A stretch of DNA of 64,000 nucleotides from Raffaelea ambrosiae (taxonomy: Eukaryota > Ascomycota > Sordariomycetes > Ophiostomatales > Ophiostomataceae): contig PCDI01000019.1 of the NCBI GenBank assembly GCA_002778195.1, positions 248,001 to 312,000 on the forward strand. The letters are read 5' to 3'. The notes under the pieces were generated by a model. It was not told the DNA's origin, ran no database searches, and saw only the letters and a list, made by a program, of their open reading frames with translations. This document shows positions 43,358-53,497 of this stretch, piece after piece (position 1 is the stretch's first letter; every line of letters begins with the position of its first letter). The position numbers and the translations under genes were made by a program.

Positions 43358-44883
43358 TCATTTCGTCAACTCGTCCTTGTACTTGGCCCCCAGAAGACCC
43401 CATCCGCGCTTGATGTCCATATCCTCGGACGTGCCGCCCTGGGCCAACAACAGGGACTTGTCGCTGGACTGATCCAGATACAGGACAGTGTGGTCCTGGG
43501 CTGTTAGCAGGAGTGGCCTCGGAAGAGTGTAGAAAAGGGCCAGACTTACCTTGCCCAGTGTCAGCTTGAGGAACGCCTCCATAGGCACGGCGTGGTACTC
43601 CTTGGTCGGCGGCTTGTTCTGGGTGGCAGCAAGAATATTGGGCACCAGGACCTCGGTCTGGTAAAACGCGGCCCGCGCCATCTTGGGACCCCCCGTACGG
43701 GCCACGTCGCCGATGGCAAACGTGTTGGCAATGACACCGCCCTTGTCGTCGACCACCTGGAGCTTGCTGTTCACCGAGACCTCGCCCGAGTCGGCCGTCG
43801 TGCCAGGGTAGAGTTCCTTGATGAGGCTGGAGTTGTATGTCATGCCAGTGCAGACGAGCTGTGCGTGTTAATGGACTGTAGGGGGAAAAAAAAACACAGA
43901 GGACCGCGAAAAAAGAAACAAAATACAGAGGAGGAACTCACTACACAGTCATACGTCTCCTCGTGGCCGTCGGCATACCGCAGCTTCCCCGGCACACCCG
44001 CACTGGCCGCGGCACCCGCCCGTTCGTCGTCCAGAATGATCTCGGGCCGCTGGCCCAGCACCACATTGATGCCAATCGTCTTGAGCGTCTCCAGCGTGTG
44101 CTCGTGCAGCCGCTTGCCAAAGCGCGACATCAGCTGCTCCCGCGAGTGCACCAGCGTGACCTCCTTGTCGGCCGGTGCCACCACGACCGCCGTGTTGTTG
44201 TGGCTGCTGCTGCTGTTGTCCTTGGCGTCGGCCTGGCCGTCTGGCTGCACCTGGGAGGGCCACGTCTTGATGTCGGTGGCAATCTCGATGCCCACGGCGC
44301 CGCCGCCCACCACGGCCACCGTCTTGGCCGCCCGGATGCGGTCCTGGAGCGTGCGCAGCTCGGCGCAGGCGGCCTCGCGGTCGGCAGCGTGGACGAGCTT
44401 CGACGGGGGCCGCGAGGACGTGCCGGTGGCCAGCACAAGCATGTCGTAAGGCAGCTTGGCGTCGTCTCCTTCGCCCCCCGCCAGCAGCACCTCGCTCGGG
44501 GTCAAGCCCACGACCTGGCCGTGCACCACGCGCACGATCCCCTTGGGCGCCTTCTCGGCCAGAATGCTGTATGGAATGAAAGCCAGGCGCTCGAAGCCCG
44601 ACACGACGGAGAAGCGCGGGAAGTTGAACGAGAAGTTGAAGTGCGAGTTCTTCTCGACCAGGATAACACGCCAGCCCGTGGGCAGGGTCTCGGTGAGGCG
44701 GCGCGTGAGCTGCACGCCGGCAAAGGAGCCGCCGACGACGACGACGGTCTTGGGGTTGTCGGTGGGACCCTTGTAGGTGAGGGCGTGGACCCAGCTCTTG
44801 GCGACCGCGATGAAACGGGCGCCGAAGAACTGGCCCATGTAGGTGATGACCAGGGCGAAGAAGCGAAGCTTGTCGTTGGCCAT
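43358..44883 (-). CDS. AIF/AMID-like FAD-dependent NAD(P)H oxidoreductase
   Basis: Exons 44883-43942, 43858-43550 and 43495-43358 give 462 residues; introns are 83 and 54 bases and all junctions are phase 0. An N-terminal hydrophobic stretch (LRFFALVITYMGQFFGARFI) may anchor the protein to a membrane. The FAD-binding loop is VVVVGGSFAGVQLTRRL (about residue 47), and the NAD(P)H loop is VAVVGGGAVGIEIATDI (about residue 198). VLATGTSSR and NTFAIGDVARTGGPKMA complete the pyridine nucleotide-disulphide reductase fold, with the Asp of IGD contacting FAD. The layout resembles AIFM2/FSP1 (AMID) and alternative NADH dehydrogenase-like proteins, which reduce quinones; the physiological acceptor here is unknown. 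A 31-base C run sits in the leader, ending 10 bases before the ATG. Confidence 0.9.
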
Positions 44884-44893
44884 GGTGAGAGAT

Positions 44894-44924
<31 letters not shown>
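44894..44924. repeat. Poly-G homopolymer (31 bases) in the leader of the AIF-like gene
   Basis: Thirty-one uninterrupted G residues on the + strand, i.e. poly-C on the coding strand, ending 10 bases before the start codon at 44883. It is the longest homopolymer in the window. Confidence 0.95.
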
Positions 44925-44926
<2 letters not shown>

Positions 44927-46174
44927 AATATGTTTTCGGATGGGTTCAAATGAGGAGTTCAAGAGTTGAGCCAAGGAAAAGAGACTTTCACGAGAATTTG
45001 AGAGCTGGAATGGCCAACAAGTCTAGGGAAAACAATGTCGAGCACAGGGGATTCCCAAGACAACGCAAATGGCCACGGCCCAGGAAGAGTGGTCTGAGAC
45101 GCAATTCGCAGGAAATTGAGATGCCAATGAAGTCACAGCGTGGACATTGGAACCCTTGCAACTCTCAGAAGCTTAGCACTTGAACAAACTCGTGAAACGA
45201 AGACAACCCGATACCAGAGCTGGAAGCCGACAGTAAAAAAAAAGGAGGCTACAGCTTGACAGCAACGAGAAAAATGAGGGGGAAACCATACATATACTCG
45301 TTGACCAAGTACAGCCTCAACCCAACGGCCCTGCTGCCAAGACTATGGTGGTGGCGTACATTCATTCATGCGCCAGCTTGCCTATTCCGCTTTTCGCCTG
45401 TTTGTTACCTAAAAGCAACAAGTGGCTAACAATAGTAGAGCGCTGCAAGAGCGAGAATAACCCGACGTTTATCTCCGCCCACGGCGCCGAGTCCGTTCTA
45501 GCGAGGCTTATTAGTGAATGGTCCAGTCGGGTCCATGGGACATTTGTTGCATCCATTCCATGAATTTTCTTGCCGGGCAAACAGGTGGTGGCCACCTGCA
45601 GGACGATCTGATATGTGCCCGCACTGAGGGGTCTGTTGGAGGAGGGCGCCCCCAACAATCTGATAACCTTGGTGTGGTGCCTGGCTCGGCATGGCGTTTG
45701 ATTGATTCCACACGGTCTATTCGGTCTGTTGGTCTGTCCGCTCCATCTGCTTGGTTTGACAACTAATTCCATTCTTTGATTAGACGCTGTACGAGTACGG
45801 TACCTATTTATCCCAAAACAGACCAGCACTGATAAAGTTCTGCCAGGCTTGAAGAGTCTCGTCTGAATGCTTCTTGGCGAGGACACACACACAGCCTCCA
45901 CAGAGAAACAACAAGCCATGGCAGAGACCCATGAGCAACCCAGAATCATATAACAACGAGAGACAGAAAACAATCAAAGCAAGCAGACAGCCCAGACAGT
46001 CCAGAAGAGAAAACAACACGAACAGTGAAGTCCAGTAAACACGGGTGAAACAATTCAAAAAAAAGGACAGCGTGAAAAACAAAGCCCAACCCAAAATATG
46101 CACAAACAGAAACAAAGGGTCTTGTCAGTTTCTGCAGCAAAAAAAACCCCCAAAAAAACCCCTTGCTGGCCCTC
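44925..46174. other. Intergenic region upstream of the AIF-like gene
   Basis: Promoter of the AIF-like gene and 3' flank of the MTC1-like gene. The stretch 46060-46160 is A-rich on the + strand (T-rich 3' flank). No open frame has recognisable features. Confidence 0.5.
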
Positions 46175-47919
46175 TTAGATGATACCCGCCCGCGCAGCCT
46201 CGCCGCCGCCGTCCTCCAGCACGGCATCCTCCCGTCGCTTGCCCCGGCCAATGCTGCCTGCGCCCACGCCCATGCGTCGCGCCACGTACCGCTGCGCCAC
46301 CACGCCCACCGCCAGGTTCAGCACCTCTTCCACCCACTCGGCCACCCACTCGCGCGGGTCCACGCCGCCGCTCTCCACAATGTCGCGGATCTCTTCCGGC
46401 ACGCGCTCGTAGTAGCCGGCATCGTCAAACGACGCCGTCGTCGTGGCCGGAGCCTCTTCGCTGCTCGCTCCTCCCGCACCGCCGCCACTGCTGGTTGTCG
46501 GCGTCAGCGGCGTCGGCGCATCCATCCACCGGATCCACTTGGCCGGCATCTCCTGGCTGACCGTGTAGTAGATGATATCGTGCACCGGGTCCAGCACGTA
46601 CACCGCGAAGCAGATCGTCTCTTCCGGCTCGTTGGCGTCTTCTGCTCCTTCTTCCTCTCCCGACTCCTTCTTCTTCGTGTCGGTCGCAGAACCGGCAAAC
46701 AGCACGTCCTGGGCGCCGTTTTGCCCACCAAAGCCGCTGCCCTTGCCGGCCGGCGGCACCGAAATGGCCTGCACCGCCAAGAACAAGTCTGACCGCCGCA
46801 CGGGGTTGCTCTCCGACACCGGCTCGATCGCCCGCTGGCGCGCCTCCTCGACACCGCCGTTGGCTGCATAGTATTCGTTGGCATACGCCTCGGCGCTGGC
46901 ACGGCACAGCTTGGTGCCCTCGTGCAGGCCCGGAACAGCGCCCAGATCGCGCGGGCTGTCCACGGCACGCCACCAGGGCCCGTCGCGCCATCCCGCGGCC
47001 GAGTTGCCCGACAGAAAATTCTTTTCCGACGAGCCGGACTTGACCGTGTTCTCGTGTCCGCGCTGGATCACCAGCAGATCACCGCCCTCGACCTGGGCCA
47101 TGACGCGCGAGAACACGCCGTGCACCAGCGGGTCGAGCGACGGGTAGCCGACCATGTCATGCGTGATGTGGATGAGGAGCCGCTCGTGGGAGGAAATCGG
47201 GGGTGCGATCGTGTGGAGGATGTTGGTAAAGGTCGGCAAGGCTCGGTGACGGAGTTCGTCGCCTGGGCAAAGTCAGCATGGACAAGGAATACGGATGCAT
47301 AGGAAAGAAAACAACACAAGAACACAAAGCACAAAGGAGTACAAAACCTACCGTATCCCCGCAGAACAGAAACGTTGCCCTTGACCTGCTCGGCCCACTT
47401 CTTGGCCTCCTCGTTCTGCTGGATCTCCTTGACCGCCGCCTCAGCCTGCTTCATGGCCGCCGAGGCCGTCGACAGGATGCCGCCCCACCAGCCACCACCA
47501 GCCGCCTCCGCATGGGCAGCAGAAGCAGCAGCCGCAGAAGGCACGGGGACCGTGGCGTTGGCCGAAGGGCGGACCTTCTCTTCGAGGCTCTTCTTCTCCG
47601 AGTCGTAGGCTGACTTGGTGCTCTCCACCGACTTGCGTGGCGCCTCCAGCGGCGGTGTGCGGCGGGCCGGCGACCCCCTGGCCGCCGCAATCTCTTTAAT
47701 ACGCGGCGTGTGCGGCCGTGACGGTGCAGTCTCGCCGAGTTCGTTCTCCAGCTCGGCCAGGATGTCCTTCTCGGGCTCGGCTGCCTTGCTCGATTTGCCG
47801 CCTGCGGTCTTGTGCTTGCCAGTCGACTTCTTGGGAGCGTTGTTTGTCTCGTCGCCGATGCCCTCGAACAGCTCGTCGAGCTCGTCCGTGGCGGCGTTCT
47901 TGCCTCGCTTGCTGGCCAT
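46175..47919 (-). CDS. mtc1: MTC1-like (maintenance of telomere capping protein 1) family protein
   Basis: Exons 47919-47352 and 47262-46175 (89-base intron, donor GTAGGT) give 551 residues. The N-terminal part is charged and low in complexity (MASKRGKNAATDELDELFEG, ELENELGETAPSRPHTPR) and is followed by the conserved GGGWWGGILSTASAAMKQAE block and a coiled-coil-like EIQQNEEAKKWAEQVKGNVS. The C-terminal domain contains LHTIAPPISSHERLLIHITH, DMVGYPSLDPLVHGVF, FAVYVLDPVHDIIYYTVSQ and VDPREWVAEWVEEVLNLAVG, as in fungal MTC1/DUF5427 proteins. Despite its name, yeast Mtc1 is a cytoplasmic, COPI-associated protein whose mutants affect telomere capping genetically, so a trafficking role is equally plausible. 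It is divergent from the second Zn2Cys6 gene. Confidence 0.9.
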
Positions 47920-48817
47920 GATGAAAGTGGTGTTGTGCGTCTAGTCGGTGACAAGGGTCCAATCCCTTAGATCGTTTGCCTGTTGGAACGAAGCCCAAAA
48001 CGGCCGATAAAGGACTGCTTGGCGTGGGAAAGGATGGGGTGGGGAGGAGAAGCTGTCACCCGGTAAACCAGTGCAGGGACCACAACCAGTACACGCTCTC
48101 TTGATGGTTGATCGCTTTCGTGTTTGGACTGGTTGCAGATGGATGCAGACGCAAGGTGAGTGGTGCAGAGAGAGGGTGAATCTACAAAGGGAGCTCAACC
48201 AACAGCAGCCCATTTGTCGTCACGGGCAATGCCCCACATTTCACGGACCCCACTTCATGCAGGTCACGCTACTCCCGTATTGGCCGGCATCAAAGCGTGG
48301 CTGCAGTGGCTGAATCGTGAGCATTCCTCAAGGGCCTGACGACGACAAGCCAACATTCGGACGTTTGGCGCCGTGGAAAGCATGCCCGAGATAAAACTTG
48401 CTTTTAGTAGGGTCGAATCTTTGATTCCAGCTGATCTGTGGTGTACAGCTTGCAGGTCCACTGGCCCTACCAGTTTCGTCTATCATCCGAATCCTTTCAG
48501 CAGAGTTTTGCAGAAACCAGGATCGAACACTCCTCGGCCACGACTGATCAACAGGACAGCACAAGGCGTATGATGTATGTTCGTGTATTGTTCCTGAACG
48601 AGAAATTATACATGTTCTGGCCCCCCGTCTACACACGCATCTCTGGTGCTAATCGGGCTGGAACCCACCATCTTTTCCCGCGGAAAAACTCGATTCTTTC
48701 CCGCGGGGAACCCACTAATACACACCACCGACCCTCCCTACAAAGATCCTCTACCCGCGGACACCATCACACAAGGGCCAATTCACGCTGAGGATTGCAT
48801 AGGAACAGCAAGGATCA
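47920..48817. promoter_or_regulatory. Divergent promoter region of the MTC1-like and second Zn2Cys6 genes
   Basis: An 898-base region between two start codons. The notable element is a direct repeat of TTTCCCGCGG at 48674-48683 and 48697-48706, each with the palindrome CCGCGG, about 115 bases before the Zn2Cys6 start. No gene seen. Confidence 0.45.
48674..48706. promoter_or_regulatory. Direct repeat of TTTCCCGCGG upstream of a Zn2Cys6 gene
   Basis: Two copies of the 10-mer TTTCCCGCGG separated by 13 bases. The first is part of an imperfect palindrome (TTTTCCCGCGGAAAAA). CCGCGG contains overlapping CGG and CCG triplets, which Zn2Cys6 proteins bind. Function is inferred. Confidence 0.35.
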
Positions 48818-51007
48818 ATGGACCAGTCTACTGAGAGGCCCTACCGCTCCCACTCGCGGCCAGCCTGCCAAGCCTGCCGCAAGCGCAAGTCCCGCTGCAA
48901 AACCGACGGCAATGGCCAGGTCTGTATGATGTGCCGGGTCCATGGCACCGACTGCTGGTTCATGAACAGCTCGGGCACAAGCACACTTGCTACTATACTT
49001 CCGGACAACACTCAGGTTCCTTCCAATGAGCGGACTCGTCCACGTCGAGCAGCTCCGCGAGGACGGCGGACATCAGTGGTGTCACCGGGAACCACTAGCC
49101 CCGGCTCCCAGGAGGCGCAACAGCAGCTGCCACCACCACTGGAAGCACAGCCCGTGCCGGATAATCTACCTGGCCAGGCCAGTGCAGAAGAGCTGCTTCC
49201 CCACAGCTACCTATGGCCTATGCCGCCGGCTACCGCAGCAGAGCAGCAACAGCGGCCAGGCAACAGCACTGCCAGCTCCACAGGCCTCCTCAAACCATCA
49301 GTCACCCTCGACCTGTCGGGGGAAGACAACAACTCGCACATTGTTGGTCCAGCAGTCAGCACCGACCACGATGTGCTGGCCGACTACCTGTCCAGCATCC
49401 AGAGCGGGGCTCGCGGCGTCCGGATTGTGCGTCCCGGGCAGGCGAGCACGGTCATGTTCACCCGGGTCAAGAAGCGGCCGTACGGGCTGCCCCAGACCGT
49501 CTCGCTGTCCAGTATGGGTCTCAAGACGATTGAGAAGCTGCTCGAGCCCTGGTGTGATCATATAGTTGAGCTGTGAGTGAATGCAGTCAGGTCTGCTAAA
49601 GAACGGCTCATCGCTGATGCCTCCGCCAGACATTTTGAAAAGGTCAACAAATGCATCCCCCTTCTCGACGAAGCTTCTTTCAAGGAAGAGTTTGCCAATT
49701 CCAAGGAGCGCATCTCGCCGGCGCTCTTGGGTTGCCTGTACGCACACACGATGGCCTTCTGGCGGGCAAGCCCGGTCGTCGCCAAATACCGCCAGCCCGA
49801 CCCGCGCTTCATCTGGAACCTGGCTACCGAGGCCCTGTACTCGGAACTCCACCTGTCGCCTGGCATCTCCACTATCATTGCCTTCCTTCTAAACATTGGC
49901 GGACGGCCCGTCACGTCCATCATCGGCAACGGCGTGCAGTTGGGGTCGGCTGTGTCCCTTTGCTATTCGCTGGGTCTGAACCGCAACCCCCTGTCTTGGG
50001 ACATTCCCGAGTCGGAGAAATGTCTGCGCATGAAGATCTGGTGGTGTGTTCTGATTCACGACAGATGGTACGTTTGTTTCAGTTCGGTCTTCTGTGGCTG
50101 TCTGAATGCTTTGGTAACCGTCCTCGACAGGTCGAGCCTTGCCTATGGCACACCACCACATATCCAGCGGACGCTGTACGACGTCCCATCACCCAAGATC
50201 GCCTGCCTTGAACCGCAGGGGCGGATTCCGTACTCAGACAACACGAACACTGCCGGCGATGTTTTCATTGCCCTCTTCGGCCTGACCGACGTCCTTGACC
50301 GCTACATGGAGCATGTCTACCGGCTCGACAATGCTGCGATGCCCAATGCAACCCGGCTGGAACTCCTCCTCGACGAGTGGGTAGACACGCTTGTGGGGGA
50401 CGTGCGGCTGATCATTGTCCGCGAGACGCTGCCGGACAACATCCCGGGCGCCGCCAATCTACGGCTTTCCTACCTGGCCGTGCGACTGCTCCTCTCACGC
50501 ATCCTGCTCGACGGCGCCAAGAAGCTGTTATCCACTGCGAATGCGGACGAAGACTCTGCCACTCTGCTGGAAAGCCGCTACATGCAGGCGCGCCGAACGG
50601 CCGAAGACATTGTTTTGTTTGTGCAGAGCCTCCGGGAAAGCGACATCCGCGACTTTTGGCTGCCGGTCGGCGCCTTTACGTTTTCGTCCACGGTGGGCTT
50701 TTTGCTGCGGTGCACCCTCGAGATGGAACGCAGCTCCTTGTCGTCCCAGGCAGGCTCGCCGGCTCTGAAAATGGCCAAAGACATGCTGGCATGTCTCAGG
50801 CACTACCAGAAGACCTACAGCTGGGACCTGGGCGACACGTGTCTGGCGCAATACGGCGAAATTGTGGACAAGATGCCAGACACGACAGCCGAGCTGGACT
50901 TTGACTTCCAGGCATCGGGCATGCCGCAACAGATGGGCATGCCGGACTCGCTGTACCTGGATATCATGTTCCCCAACATATGGGACTCACTAGGGGACTT
51001 TTCGTAA
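48818..51007 (+). CDS. Zn2Cys6 transcription factor with fungal-specific transcription factor domain
   Basis: Exons 48818-49572, 49630-50067 and 50131-51007 give 689 residues. The zinc cluster is at residues 17-46 (CQACRKRKSRC, then CMMCRVHGTDC), with eight residues between Cys3 and Cys4. The Gln/Pro/Ser-rich linker is followed by a middle domain that begins FEKVNKCIPLLDEASFK and includes ALLGCLYAHTMAFW, NGVQLGSAVSLCYSLGLNRN and MKIWWCVLIHDRWSSLAYG. Intron 2 is 63 bases with no in-frame stop, so retention would insert 21 residues before SSLAYG; the spliced reading matches the family. Its 3' end faces the class III aminotransferase at a distance of only 148 bases, which suggests, but does not prove, that the enzyme is a target. 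Confidence 0.92.
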
Positions 51008-51116
51008 AGACATGAATGCTATGATCATAGAAAGGGAAAAAAGAAAGAAAGAAAGTCAAAAAGAGGTTACATACTGGAGTACACGGATGCTCTTGCCCAA
51101 CAGACAGCTTTGGAGA

Positions 51117-51131
51117 GGGGGGGGGGGGGGG
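51117..51131. repeat. Poly-G homopolymer (15 bases) between convergent gene ends
   Basis: Fifteen G residues lie in the 148-base gap between the second Zn2Cys6 gene and the aminotransferase gene. Confidence 0.95.
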
Positions 51132-51155
51132 ACCCATTTCTTTCATGTCCCTTCC

Positions 51156-52547
51156 CTAATACAACGGCATCGTCCCTGGCGTCGTGGCAAACGCCTCCTC
51201 CAGCATCGCCAGTCCAGCTGCGAGCTGTTCTTCCGTCACCGTGATGGGCGGCGCAATCCGGAACGTCCCGCCAAAGCTCTCGTGGCTGCTCAGGTTCGCC
51301 CACACGCCCAGCTCGTAGGCGCGGTCGCCAATCTGCCGGGCCAGGTCCAGGGCGGGCTTCTTGGTTGTGCGGTCGGCCACGATCTCAACGCCGGCCATGA
51401 GACCCCGGCCGCGGACATCGCCAATGCAGCCGTACCGCTCTTGGAGCTTCTGCAGACCCTCGTGCAGGATCTTGCCTGCCCGCCGCGAGTGTCCCACCAG
51501 GTCGTCCCGCACCACAATCTCGAGCACCTTGTCGCCCACGGCTGCCGGCAGGGGGTCGTTGACGTGCGTCGTGTAAAAGCAGTATTCGCGCTCGGCGCAG
51601 ACGCGCTCGATCTCGGCGTTGGTGACCACGGCGCTCAGCGGCAGGCCGTTGCCGAGGGTCTTGCTCAGGGTGAGAATGTCGGGCACGACATCCTCGTGGG
51701 CAATGGCCACCATGTCGCCGCAGCGGCCGATGCCGGTCTGGGCCTCGTCGACGATGAGCAGCATGCCGCGCTTCTCGCAGTGCTTCTTGAGCGCCTTGAG
51801 ATAGCCCGGGGGCAGAACGTGCATGCCGGCGGACGACTGGATGCACTCGACGATGCAGGCGGCCAGGGAGCCGCAGCTCTGCATATCGACGAGTCGCCAG
51901 CCATACTCGAGCTCGGCCTCCCAATCGTAGGAGCCGTCCGGCTTGCGGAAGCCCTGGGAGCGGTATGCATTTGGCGGCGGCAGCATGAGCATGCCAGGCA
52001 TCAGAGGGCCCTGGCCCTTGCGGCCGTAGTGGTACTGCGTGCCCAGCGCCTGGGCGGTGACGCCGTGCCAGCTGGCGCCGAGGCCGACAACCTCGAATTT
52101 GCCCGTGTAGATTTTGGCCATTTTGATAGCGGCCTCGTTGCTCTCGCCGCCCGTGGACAGGAAAAACGACTTGTCGAGGCCCGGTGGCAAGAGGTTGCAC
52201 AGACGCTCGCCAAGGGAGATGACGGGCGGCGAGACCATACCGGAAAACAAATGATCGAGGGAGGCAGCATGCTCGGCAATCACCTTGACGATCTCAGGAT
52301 GGCCGTGGCCGAGGAGGCAGGACATTTGGCCCGACGTCCAGTCGAGGACAGCGCGGCCACTGGCAGTGTAAATGTAGAGTCCACGGGCGCCGCAGATGAC
52401 TTCTTTGTTGAACTTGGTGCCATAGTTGAGGAGATACTTGGAGGTCTTTTCCTGAAGGGCTTTCTCGTCGACGTTCTTGTACAGTATCGGCGAGGAGTCG
52501 GTCTTTGAAGGGAGGCCCTGGACGGGTTCTGTTGCTGACGGGGCCAT
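51156..52547 (-). CDS. Class III PLP-dependent aminotransferase, 2,2-dialkylglycine decarboxylase-like
   Basis: A single exon of 463 residues from the ATG at 52547 (MAPSATEPVQ). The fold-type I, class III pattern is complete: DWTSGQMSCLLGHGHPEIVK, STGGESNEAAIKMAK, GASWHGVTAQALG, LLIVDEAQTGIGRCG with Asp267 for the PLP pyridine nitrogen, and LTLSKTLGNGLPLSAVV with Lys296 as the Schiff-base lysine. The closest family I recognise is 2,2-dialkylglycine decarboxylase (pyruvate), which couples oxidative decarboxylation of dialkylglycines such as 2-aminoisobutyrate to transamination of pyruvate; ordinary omega-aminotransferases are the alternative. Peptaibol breakdown would be one source of such amino acids, which is speculation. 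No targeting peptide is evident. It is convergent with a Zn2Cys6 gene. Confidence 0.9.
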   Translation of the reverse strand: MAPSATEPVQGLPSKTDSSPILYKNVDEKALQEKTSKYLLNYGTKFNKEVICGARGLYIYTASGRAVLDWTSGQMSCLLGHGHPEIVKVIAEHAASLDHLFSGMVSPPVISLGERLCNLLPPGLDKSFFLSTGGESNEAAIKMAKIYTGKFEVVGLGASWHGVTAQALGTQYHYGRKGQGPLMPGMLMLPPPNAYRSQGFRKPDGSYDWEAELEYGWRLVDMQSCGSLAACIVECIQSSAGMHVLPPGYLKALKKHCEKRGMLLIVDEAQTGIGRCGDMVAIAHEDVVPDILTLSKTLGNGLPLSAVVTNAEIERVCAEREYCFYTTHVNDPLPAAVGDKVLEIVVRDDLVGHSRRAGKILHEGLQKLQERYGCIGDVRGRGLMAGVEIVADRTTKKPALDLARQIGDRAYELGVWANLSSHESFGGTFRIAPPITVTEEQLAAGLAMLEEAFATTPGTMPLY

Positions 52548-53249
52548 GGCGGTGAAACTGGGATTGGCAGCGCTCACTGCCAGAACTCGGTATTTTATTT
52601 TAGTTTTAGAGAAAGTGAAATACAAGATAAAAGTAAGAGACAGGATTGGGCAGGTATTTATGGTATTTCTGTGGTTGTGGCATGGCATCCTACTCCCCCG
52701 CTGTCTAGATAAGAGTTTCCCGAGGAGTTGTGAGCACTTAGTTTCCGCGGGAAAGACGACAACGTTAAAAATAAGGGATGTGAGCTCTGCATGGTCAGAG
52801 AATTGTTTGTCAGTAACGATTGAAGACAAAAATGACGATTCCTGATAAAGCACAATAAAAAACTCTATGCGAAAAGGAGACGATACTGTGGGAGTGTTGA
52901 TGCCCAGAATTGCCGATTCGGGATGTTAGTAGCGGGTTGTGGGTACGACTGAGTTGATAAAAGGGGAACGGTGAAAGAAGAGGCCGTATCTTGCGGATCA
53001 GGAATACATGCAACGCTGTATGCACGGGGAATCTACTCCAGTTCAATGCCACGCAAAAGTGTGTGCTGATGCTGTGCCTTGGCAAACTAACTTGGTTGGT
53101 TTTCGGCAAAGCCGTAGAGATTCAGACTTAAATAACTGTCTCCCTTGTCTCAAAGAAACCAAGCAAAACATGTCAAAGACTGAAACATGCCAACATTCTA
53201 CCTACACCTTCGCCCCAACACTTCGCCCCAACGTTACAAAACCTTTGTT

Positions 53250-53412
53250 ACAACACCGTCGCTACAACACCGCTACAACACCGCTACAACACCGCTACAA
53301 CNNNNNNNNNNNNNNNNNNNNNNNNNNNNNNNNNNNNNNNNNNNNNNNNNNNNNNNNNNNNNNNNNCGCTACAACACCGCTACAACACCGCTACAACACC
53401 GCTACAACGCCG
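53250..53412. repeat. 11-base tandem repeat GCTACAACACC with an internal gap
   Basis: Copies of GCTACAACACC start at 53261, 53272, 53283 and 53294 on the left of the gap, and at 53368, 53379, 53390 and 53401 (last one diverged) on the right. Spacing is exactly 11 bases on each side. The array therefore probably continues through the 53302-53366 gap, with unknown true length. Related CTTCGCCCCAA motifs flank both sides. Confidence 0.9.
53302..53366. other. Assembly gap (65 N)
   Basis: Sixty-five unresolved bases within the 11-base tandem array; probably a collapsed or unresolved repeat. Confidence 0.98.
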
Positions 53413-53497
53413 TCGCTCCGGCACCTTCGCCCCAAATACAAAATATCACGAGAGTCCAATTCTGATTGTAATGCTTGGATTATGGATTGATGTTGTG

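Larger units (their letters stand above)
52548..53497. other. Intergenic region with a minisatellite and an assembly gap
   Basis: Upstream region of the aminotransferase and 3' flank of the bZIP gene. It contains an 11-base tandem repeat broken by 65 N. No gene is seen in the readable sequence. Confidence 0.5.

Noticed and set aside
48640..48680. tRNA-like 3' end on the minus strand (GGGTTCCAGCCC followed by ...AGCACCA)
   Set aside because: The T-loop lacks the required purine at position 57, the flanking bases do not form a five-pair T stem, and no acceptor, D or anticodon arms can be drawn.
53250..53412. CRISPR-like periodic repeat
   Set aside because: The repeats are directly adjacent 11-mers without spacers in a eukaryotic genome, so it is an ordinary minisatellite.
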